A DNA stretch of 34,293 bases from Opitutaceae bacterium (lineage in GTDB: Bacteria > Verrucomicrobiota > Verrucomicrobiia > Opitutales > Opitutaceae), in the NCBI GenBank assembly GCA_030648295.1, contig JAUSID010000002.1, positions 1-34,293 on the forward strand, in the 5' to 3' direction. The notes under the pieces are model-generated. The model saw only the letters and a list, made by a program, of their open reading frames with translations. It did no database searches and was not told the origin of the DNA. Shown piece by piece: positions 29,067 to 34,293 of the stretch. Each line of letters opens with the position of its first letter. Position 1 is the first letter of the stretch. The translations under genes were made by a program, and so were the position numbers.

Positions 29067-29555
29067 ATGACCGTACCCGACCGGATCCCGTCCGACCGCC
29101 GCGAGCGATTTGCCGAAGTGGCTGCCTTGGTCGAACAGTTCGGCGCTCAGCACCTCGACGCCGAACTCACCGGTTTCGCAATCGAGCTTTGGAAACGGAT
29201 CTGCCGGCGTAAGGCGCCCGATTGCCTGCGCGGCAAACCGTCCGTTTGGGCGGCATCCGTCACCCACGTCGTCGCGCGCATGAATTTCGTTTTCGACCGC
29301 AGCCAGCCGGTGCACCTGACCTTCGACACCCTCTGCGGCTTCTTCCAAACCAACAAGACCACGGTCGGCAGCAAGGCGACGGAGCTCGAGCGCACACTCC
29401 GGCTCCGCCAGCATTGCGAGCCGGGGCTTTGTCGGAGCAGGTTCCTGGAAGACTTCACGACGATCCAGCTTTCCAACGGAATGCTCCTCCCCTGGTCGCA
29501 GGCGAAGCGGATGGGCTACCTGCCACCGGATGCGCGGGTGGACGACCTGAAGTAA
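29067..29555 (+). CDS. DUF6398-type protein
   Basis: 162 residues. It opens with a helical region and contains LRGKPSVWAASVTHVVARMNFVFDRSQPVHLTFDTLCGFFQTNKTTVGSKATELER, broken here by no gap. That pattern of 'GRPxxWAAxxVxxxxRxNFLFD' followed by a helix-turn-helix-like segment is typical of the family I know as DUF6398. Proteins of this group are often next to SEC-C proteins, as here (90 bp, divergent). The HTH-like portion suggests nucleic acid binding, otherwise function is unknown. Confidence 0.7.
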   Translation: MTVPDRIPSDRRERFAEVAALVEQFGAQHLDAELTGFAIELWKRICRRKAPDCLRGKPSVWAASVTHVVARMNFVFDRSQPVHLTFDTLCGFFQTNKTTVGSKATELERTLRLRQHCEPGLCRSRFLEDFTTIQLSNGMLLPWSQAKRMGYLPPDARVDDLK

Positions 29556-29618
29556 ATTCACGGTGCCATTCTCGTTACCATCCGCGTGGTCTCGCTGCGC
29601 GACCTGCACATGACCGCG

Positions 29619-29841
29619 GGCGCATCTGCCGGTTGGCGGCTAATCTGGCACGGGCGTCCCGCCCGTGGGTTGGCAGTGGCACCGGCATCTTGCCGGTGAA
29701 CTTTTTAGAATCATGGGCGGCCCGTTCGGTAAACTCAGGGTCCCGAGCCTTTCGAGGGAGACGCTCATGCCACGGAAAGATCACGGGCGAGACGCCCGTG
29801 CCACTCCAAAACCGATGGCACCGCCAACCGGCAGATGCGCC
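29619..29841. mobile_element. MITE-like element with 21-bp terminal inverted repeats
   Basis: Left end 29619-29639 and right end 29821-29841 are perfect 21-bp reverse complements (GGCGCATCTGCCGGTTGGCG core). Between them are further palindromes: CACGGGCGTCCCGCCCGTG around 29649-29667, an ACCGGCATCTTGCCGGT stem near 29681-29697, and CACGGGCGAGACGCCCGTG at 29782-29800. There is no transposase, and no clear target duplication. A shorter degenerate relative lies at ~33573-33677. It fills most of the 355-bp gap 29556-29910. Confidence 0.65.
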
Positions 29842-29910
29842 GCCTGACGCCCGTGGCCCCGGAATTCGCGCTTTCCTCTTCGCGCCGGAGCGGGCGAAAG
29901 TGAGGGCACC

Positions 29911-30318
29911 ATGAGCCGCCAATGGATCTGGGTGAAGACCGGCATCCCGCCGAAATGCAAACTCACGAGGTGGCAGAAGCAGCCGCTGGTGGCGGAAGCG
30001 GAGGAGTTCCTGCGCACGTTCTACCGCCAACAATTCCTGCCGCCACCGTCCGCGAATCGGAAATTCAATTACGTCACCGATTTTTCGGTCTGCTGGCACG
30101 GCTCCTACCTCCGCTTCACCGCGCGGTATGCGTGCCCGAGCCCCGATGCGTTCGCGCCGTTTTTCGATCACCATTTCGCCCGGCTCGGCTATTTCGACTC
30201 CGACCGCTACAACCTCTGGACCCGGCGCCATAACAACGAATGGATCGTCATCGCCGAGGACCTGACCCTGCACGAGTGCTTCGCCGAGATGCGTGACAAT
30301 CCGTGGTTTCATTTCTGA
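29911..30318 (+). CDS. Hypothetical protein
   Basis: 135 residues with a normal composition and aromatic-rich beta content: RKFNYVTDFSVCWHGSYLRFTARYACP and RYNLWTRRHNNEWIVIAEDLTLHECF are separated segments that resemble a small mixed alpha/beta domain. There is a faint likeness to DUF3024 proteins (aromatic strand, then W-x-R/W-x-V strand, then an acidic C-terminal helix) but not enough to assign it. GTG or ATG starts cannot be separated; ATG 29911 follows directly after the repeat-rich gap. Same strand as the following gene, 86 bp apart. Function unknown. Confidence 0.6.
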   Translation: MSRQWIWVKTGIPPKCKLTRWQKQPLVAEAEEFLRTFYRQQFLPPPSANRKFNYVTDFSVCWHGSYLRFTARYACPSPDAFAPFFDHHFARLGYFDSDRYNLWTRRHNNEWIVIAEDLTLHECFAEMRDNPWFHF

Positions 30319-30404
30319 TTCCATTTCCGTGCGGAAGGTTTGACCGCAGGATTGTCGCCGCCTCCAATTTTGCCCACCGGTTTTCCATCCCAACATTGTC
30401 CGTC

Positions 30405-31130
30405 ATGCCCTCTTCGTTCGAGAGATCCCGCGCCAGTGAAAGCCCTGAAGTCGCAACCTACCGGGCGCTGCGCGCCGCCGGCAGTTCGTGGGTCAAAAAG
30501 ATCATGCGACATCCCGCCACGAAGCGTTTCGACGTGATCAAGGCCGCGAAAAAGCTGACGGTGTCCGTCGACGGTCGCACGCTTGTCTTTGAAGACGAAA
30601 CCGAGTCGTCCGTGCTCATGGACTACTTCCTTTTCGACTATCGTCCCGAGGGGAAATCAGTCGTCGAGAGCTGCGTCTTCGCGCCGGGAGAGTTCACCCG
30701 CCTGGAAGCCGACCTGCACCAGGCCAAAATGCAATCGCGCACGTCCCTTTTCGAAGTCGTCGCCGTGCATGAACGGGAGCCGAAACTCATCCTCCGCGAT
30801 CGGCTCGTGAAGGGTGTTCCGGATATCGACCTCATCGATGTTGGGTTTTCCGAAACCGTGCGCCGCAGTGACGCCAGAAGGCTGCTCTTCATCCGCCTGA
30901 TTTCGGTGCACGGACTCCACATGACGAGCGGCTTCTCGTTCACCTTCGATCCGAGGCACGAGTTCGCGCTCATTGACGAATATCGCCGTGCCCTGTGGTC
31001 GGCCCCTGCTCAGCATCAAGCCCATCGGCGCATGGTTTATTATCTCGGCCTGAAGCGCAGAATTGGCCTGCCCCAGGCCTACGCGGATGTCGTGCCGTCC
31101 GTGCCATTGGCGCCCGATCGAAACGACTGA
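30405..31130 (+). CDS. Protein of unknown function
   Basis: 241 residues from ATG 30405 (an in-frame ATG at 30303 would overlap the preceding gene's end and adds an unconvincing leader). Segments such as VKKIMRHPATKRFDVIKAAKKL, VDGRTLVFEDETESSVLMDYFLFDYRPEGKS, TSLFEVVAVHEREPKLILRDRL and HMTSGFSFTFDP look like a genuine folded, conserved family, and I have an impression of similar uncharacterised proteins in other bacteria, but cannot name it. No signal peptide, no membrane segment, no catalytic motif I can identify. It sits between the interference and adaptation Cas modules. Confidence 0.6.
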   Translation: MPSSFERSRASESPEVATYRALRAAGSSWVKKIMRHPATKRFDVIKAAKKLTVSVDGRTLVFEDETESSVLMDYFLFDYRPEGKSVVESCVFAPGEFTRLEADLHQAKMQSRTSLFEVVAVHEREPKLILRDRLVKGVPDIDLIDVGFSETVRRSDARRLLFIRLISVHGLHMTSGFSFTFDPRHEFALIDEYRRALWSAPAQHQAHRRMVYYLGLKRRIGLPQAYADVVPSVPLAPDRND

Positions 31131-31212
31131 TTCTCACCATCGTCGCCGGCAGGGCCGGCCCGCTTGCTTGTAGAATGAAACTCGGCCGCGCGAAGCCGAA
31201 GAAACGTTCGCG

Positions 31213-31418
31213 ATGAAAAAAGAACGCGCCGTCCACCTCAGTGTGCCTTCTCCCGCGCCCTTTGTTTTTAGCTGGGCGCACTGCGTTCTCGATCCGTGAG
31301 CTTCTCCGTCTTCGCCCATCTCAATGTCGCCGGCCAGCCGGGCGCGACGCCATGGGATGAAGGGCTCCGCCACGCGATGCGCGAAGACGGCCGCGCCGTG
31401 CATGAAGAAACGGTGTGA
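31213..31418 (+). other. Two tiny coupled open frames before cas4-cas1, doubtful
   Basis: An ATG at 31213 opens a 28-codon frame (MKKERAVHLSVPSPAPF...) ending at 31299. Its TGA overlaps a GTG at 31296 that opens a 40-codon frame (FSVFAHLNVAGQ, LRHAMREDGRAVHEETV) ending at 31418. Both may be remnants of a gene or a short leader; there is no homology I recognise. The rest of 31131-31475 holds nothing visible. Confidence 0.25.
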
Positions 31419-31475
31419 TCTGGCTCGCGGCGCGCGCCAATCAGAGTAGTCATCAATCGCCGTCCGGTTCCGCCC

Positions 31476-33521
31476 ATGAGCGTTTTCCCCACTTCCGACG
31501 AGCCCGTGGAACCGCTGGCTGCGCGGATGCTCAACGAGTTCGTGTATTGCCCGCGATTATTCTATTACGAGCACGTCGAGGGCGTGTTCGTCCACAATGC
31601 GGATACGCGGCGCGGGGCGGCGCTGCACAAGCGCGTCGATGCGGGCAAGGGCGCACTGCCGGCAGCGCAGCCAGCCGCCGAAAATAAATCCGCCGCGACC
31701 GCCGCGTCCGGCGAGTCTGCTGAAGTCGAAAACCCGAAATCGGAAATCGAGAATGACGTGATTCACTCTCGTTCGGTCTCGCTCGCGTCCGACCGGCTCG
31801 GCGTCACGGCGAAAATGGATCTGGTCGAGGTGCGGGGCGGTGCGACGAGCCCCGGCGGCGACTTGCCCGGTCCACTCACGGTGTGCCCGGTCGACTACAA
31901 GATCGGCTCGCCGCGCGAAGGCGACGCGGGGCCGGAGATCTGGGATGCGGATCGCATGCAGCTCGGACTGCAATGCCTGATCCTGCGCGACAACGGCTAC
32001 ACGTGCACCGAAGGCGTCATCTATTATCGCGGCACGCAACAGCGCGTGCCGCTGGCGGCGACCGCGGAGCTGGAGACGTGGATTCTGGCGCAGATCGCGG
32101 CGGCCCGACGGGCGATGCTGGGGCCGATTCCGCCGCCGCTCACCGATTCGCCGAAATGCGCGCGGTGCTCGCTGGTCACCGTTTGCCTGCCCGATGAGAC
32201 GCGGCTGCTCCACGAGGCGCCGTCGCATCCCGATGATGAGGATGCGCCGCCGACGCAGGACATGTTTGGTTTCGCGCTGGAGTTTGGCGCCGTCCGCGAA
32301 TTGCCGATACGCGGCCGGCCGGCGGGGGCGGCCGGGGGCGACATCGTCTCGTCGGGCGCCGCCGCGTTACCCGCCAGAAAGCCGCCGCGGCGGTTGATCG
32401 CCGCGCGCGACGACAAGAAGCCGCTCTACATCGCGACGGCCGGCGTGAGCGTGGGCCGCAAGGCAGAGCTCGTGCAGGTGCGCGAGAAAGGCGAAGTGCT
32501 GGCGGAAGTGCGGATCAGCGATTTGAGCCACGTGGCGATCTTCGGCGCGGCGTCGGTCTCGACGGCGCTCCTCCAGACCTTGTGCGAGAAGGACATTGCG
32601 GTGAGTTACTTCTCGAGCGGTGGGTTTTTCTACGGGCTGACGCGCGGGCAGAGTCTGAAAAACGTGTTCACGCGAATCGCGCAGTTCGGCGTGGCGGCGG
32701 ATCCGATGGAAACGTTGCGGATCGCGCGGCTGATGGTGAACGGCAAGATCCGCAACCAGCGCAAAATGATCATGCGCAATCACAGTGCCGCGCCGATGCT
32801 GGCGACGGAGCGCTTGAAGTATGCGGCGCAGGCTGCGCTCGAGGCGAAGACGATCGAGGAACTGCTCGGCATTGAAGGATCGGCGGCGCTCGTCTACTTC
32901 GAAAACTTTTCGGGGATGATCAAACTCGGCGAAAACAACGTCGATGAAGCGATCGTCGGCGAGGGCGCCGGCGCTCGGGAAAAAACCGATGCGCCCGTCG
33001 CCGCGACGCCGGTGCGCAGCAAGCGCGACGCGCCCGGCCAGCAGTTTTTCTCGTTCGATTTCACGCGCCGCAACCGGCGTCCGCCGCGCGACGCGGTGAA
33101 CGCGCTGTTGTCGCTCGGCTACAGCATGCTGGCGCGCGATTGCACCGTGGCGGCGCACGCGGTGGGTTTCGACCCGTATGTGGGTTTTTACCACCAGCCG
33201 CGTTTCGGCCGGCCGGCGCTGGCGCTCGACCTGATGGAGGAATTTCGCCCGTTGATCGCGGACTCGGTCGCGCTGACGTTGATCAACACGCGCGTGATCA
33301 GCCCGACGGATTTCGTGCGCGCGGGCGACGCCGTGAACCTGAGCGCGGAAGGGCGGAAGCGTTTCTTCAGCGCGTATGAGCAGCGGCTCAACGCGACGAT
33401 CGTGCATCCGGTTTTCGACTACCAGGTGAGCTATCGCCGCGCGCTGGAATTGCAGGCGCGGCTGCTGGCGAAGGCGCTGACGGGCGAGATCGAGCAATAC
33501 GTGCCGTTCACGACCCGATAG
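31476..33521 (+). CDS. cas4-cas1: CRISPR adaptation protein Cas4-Cas1 fusion
   Basis: 681 residues. Residues ~15-240 are Cas4, a RecB-like nuclease that trims prespacers and checks the PAM: C25 and C228/C231/C237 are the iron-sulfur ligands, H51, D114 and D140-Y141-K142 the nuclease core. Residues ~310-681 are Cas1 integrase, with the catalytic triad candidates E467 (EGSAALVYF), H573 (FYHQPRFGRP) and E588/E589 (LMEEFRP). A ~70-residue acidic/Ala-Gly linker and an extra loop at ~492-520 are variable. Cas4-Cas1 fusions are typical of type I-G. The stop lies inside a palindrome; cas2 follows after a 239-bp repeat-rich gap rather than the usual tight spacing. Confidence 0.93.
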   Translation: MSVFPTSDEPVEPLAARMLNEFVYCPRLFYYEHVEGVFVHNADTRRGAALHKRVDAGKGALPAAQPAAENKSAATAASGESAEVENPKSEIENDVIHSRSVSLASDRLGVTAKMDLVEVRGGATSPGGDLPGPLTVCPVDYKIGSPREGDAGPEIWDADRMQLGLQCLILRDNGYTCTEGVIYYRGTQQRVPLAATAELETWILAQIAAARRAMLGPIPPPLTDSPKCARCSLVTVCLPDETRLLHEAPSHPDDEDAPPTQDMFGFALEFGAVRELPIRGRPAGAAGGDIVSSGAAALPARKPPRRLIAARDDKKPLYIATAGVSVGRKAELVQVREKGEVLAEVRISDLSHVAIFGAASVSTALLQTLCEKDIAVSYFSSGGFFYGLTRGQSLKNVFTRIAQFGVAADPMETLRIARLMVNGKIRNQRKMIMRNHSAAPMLATERLKYAAQAALEAKTIEELLGIEGSAALVYFENFSGMIKLGENNVDEAIVGEGAGAREKTDAPVAATPVRSKRDAPGQQFFSFDFTRRNRRPPRDAVNALLSLGYSMLARDCTVAAHAVGFDPYVGFYHQPRFGRPALALDLMEEFRPLIADSVALTLINTRVISPTDFVRAGDAVNLSAEGRKRFFSAYEQRLNATIVHPVFDYQVSYRRALELQARLLAKALTGEIEQYVPFTTR

Positions 33522-33542
33522 GAATCGCGCAACGCGATTCCT
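33520..33542. repeat. Junction palindrome, tail copy at cas4-cas1 stop
   Basis: Perfect 10-bp arms with loop CAA and AGG...CCT ends, overlapping the TAG stop (33519-33521) of cas4-cas1. Same length and ends as the palindromes at 2425-2447, 3570-3592 and 3668-3690. Confidence 0.85.
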
Positions 33543-33572
33543 GACGCCGCGCTGCGCACGGGCCAAGCAGCC

Positions 33573-33677
33573 GGGCGCATCTGTCGGTTCGCAGTATTGG
33601 TAGGTGGCGCGCCCGCCGCGCAACGTGGCGCGGCAACCGCGCCACCTGCACGAGCTACCGCCAACCGTGAGCTGCGG
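33573..33677. mobile_element. Degenerate MITE-like element between cas4-cas1 and cas2
   Basis: The left end GGGCGCATCTGTCGGTT matches the left end of the 29619-29841 element with few changes; the right part ACCGCCAACCG also matches, but the terminal repeat beyond it is degenerate. Inside is a palindrome (GTGGCGCGG-CAA-CCGCGCCAC, 33625-33645). Confidence 0.5.
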
Positions 33678-33716
33678 CCGGAGGGTCCTATTATTGCTCT
33701 GCGATCTCGACTTCGT

Positions 33717-33757
33717 ATGGCCGCAGGCCATTTAAGGAATTCGCGGAGCGAATTCCT
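33717..33757. repeat. Junction palindromes, head copies before cas2
   Basis: 33717-33731 has 6-bp arms around GCA (ATGGCC-GCA-GGCCAT). 33735-33757 has perfect 10-bp arms around GGA with AGG...CCT ends. The latter ends 3 bases before the cas2 ATG, so the ribosome-binding region lies inside the hairpin, which could limit cas2 translation. Confidence 0.85.
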
Positions 33758-33760
33758 CTC

Positions 33761-34051
33761 ATGCGCCACACCTACATCGTGAGCTACGACATCGCAGACC
33801 CCAAACGGCTGCGAAAGGTGTTTCGCGTATGTCAGGATTACGGGAACCATCTGCAGTATTCGGTCTTCGAATGCGACCTGAGCGCGACGGAACGCGTGGA
33901 GTTGGAGAGCAAGTTGAAGGCGGTGATTCATCACGACGACGATCAGGTGCTATTCATCGAGCTCGGCCTGGCGGAGAGTCGTGGCGATCGGCAGATCACG
34001 GCGCTTGGGCAGGCATATCATCATTTCGACGAGCCGTGCTATGTGGTGTAG
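33761..34051 (+). CDS. cas2: CRISPR adaptation protein Cas2
   Basis: 96 residues, the standard Cas2 size. The ferredoxin-like fold begins MRHTYIVSYDIADPKRLRKV, with the conserved D10 after the first strand, then YSVFECDLS and the strand LFIELGL. Cas2 dimers bridge two Cas1 dimers in the spacer integration complex. It lies downstream of cas4-cas1 and upstream of the leader and array, as in other type I-G loci. Confidence 0.93.
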   Translation: MRHTYIVSYDIADPKRLRKVFRVCQDYGNHLQYSVFECDLSATERVELESKLKAVIHHDDDQVLFIELGLAESRGDRQITALGQAYHHFDEPCYVV

Positions 34052-34260
34052 CGCTGGAATTGGTGAAGAAACCAAGTGCTTTTTTTTGGCGAAACCGGCA
34101 GCGAGCAGCAGGATGATGGCCCACGTCCGCACGCCGCTCGCGCGCTGCGTGAAAACACCTTATGTCAAAACCATCCGCGCCCGGGCCGCCGAAAGAGTAC
34201 GGAATCCCCGGCCGCTCGCAAAGTCATCCCTCGGCCCCTGTGCTTTCGTCACTTATAGGA
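34052..34260 (+). promoter_or_regulatory. Probable CRISPR leader
   Basis: No gene is seen between cas2 and the apparent first repeat. A weak 5-bp stem at 34060-34075 followed by an 8-T run at 34080-34087 could end cas2 transcription. The remainder should contain the array promoter and integration signals; I cannot recognise specific boxes. The hairpin GTCACT...AGTGAC (34248-34265) lies across the expected leader-repeat boundary. Confidence 0.5.
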
Positions 34261-34293
34261 GTGACATCTCCGCGCTCGATCGAGCGCGGCCCC
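34261..34293 (+). CRISPR. Start of a CRISPR array: first repeat, truncated by the window end
   Basis: The last 33 bases (beginning GTGACATCT) include a perfect 20-bp palindrome CCGCGCTCGATCGAGCGCGG at 34270-34289, the type of strong stem expected in type I-G repeats, followed by CCCC. Position 209 bp after cas2 is right for the leader-proximal repeat. Only one partial unit is visible, so repetition itself cannot be seen. Confidence 0.55.

Noticed and set aside
30303-30404. N-terminal extension of the 241-residue unknown protein from an ATG at 30303
   Set aside because: It overlaps the end of the preceding gene and its residues do not resemble a folded segment or a signal peptide.
32367-33731. 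454-codon open frame antisense to cas4-cas1
   Set aside because: Composition is Arg/His-rich without motifs; the opposite strand carries the catalytic residues of Cas1.
34060-34087. Possible intrinsic terminator after cas2
   Set aside because: The T-run is good but the stem is only 5 bp and AT/GT-mixed; too weak for a separate feature.

Overview
The window reads as chromosomal DNA of a GC-rich Verrucomicrobiota bacterium, most likely of the Opitutaceae or a near relative. The clues are the C-terminal end of a DUF1080 (3-keto-disaccharide hydrolase-type) protein, a sulfatase with HEAT repeats, a DNRLRE/Ig-like secreted protein with duplicated Opitutaceae-style repeats, many Gfo/Idh and TIM-barrel sugar enzymes, and abundant intergenic palindromes and heptamer satellites. 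This placement is inference from gene content; no rRNA or other taxonomic marker is present, and I found no tRNA or other RNA gene.

Region 1 (1-18.5 kb) is metabolic. A long minus-strand cluster runs from 9768 down to 538: a transketolase split into two subunits, a zinc alcohol dehydrogenase, an SDR, a Gfo/Idh oxidoreductase, an acylating acetaldehyde dehydrogenase overlapping a 4-hydroxy-2-oxovalerate-type aldolase, an HpcH/HpaI aldolase and a xylose isomerase-like TIM barrel. Upstream lie an internally deleted cyclase remnant and an AraC regulator. Diverging from AraC across a palindromic operator candidate are two overlapping amidohydrolases, followed by the sulfatase. Together they look like a carbohydrate (or sugar acid/polyol) catabolic locus that ends in pyruvate plus an acyl-CoA, but the substrate cannot be read from sequence. 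A DNRLRE/Ig-like exported protein and a WYL regulator follow.

Region 2 (18.9-34.3 kb) is a defence region. It contains a HEAT-repeat/zinc-ribbon/PD-(D/E)XK-like nuclease, a divergent pair (truncated kinase-like protein plus an 82-codon-or-shorter partner), and then a complete type I-G (formerly I-U) CRISPR-Cas gene set: cas3 (helicase followed by a C-terminal HD domain), csx17 (cas8), csb1 (cas7), csb2 (cas5-cas6), a cas4-cas1 fusion and cas2. The interference and adaptation modules are separated by about 3.4 kb holding a SEC-C protein, a DUF6398-type protein and two proteins I do not recognise. The window ends inside what looks like the first CRISPR repeat after the leader, so the array itself lies outside.

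The most unusual non-coding structure is a family of about 23-bp perfect palindromes (AGG...CCT ends, 3-nt loops). They sit at gene junctions in two unrelated operons: aldolase/dehydrogenase/HpcH at 2.4-3.7 kb and cas4-cas1/cas2 at 33.5-33.8 kb. Some are translated as N- or C-terminal extensions. A MITE-like element with 21-bp inverted ends (29619-29841) has a degenerate relative at about 33573-33677, between cas4-cas1 and cas2.
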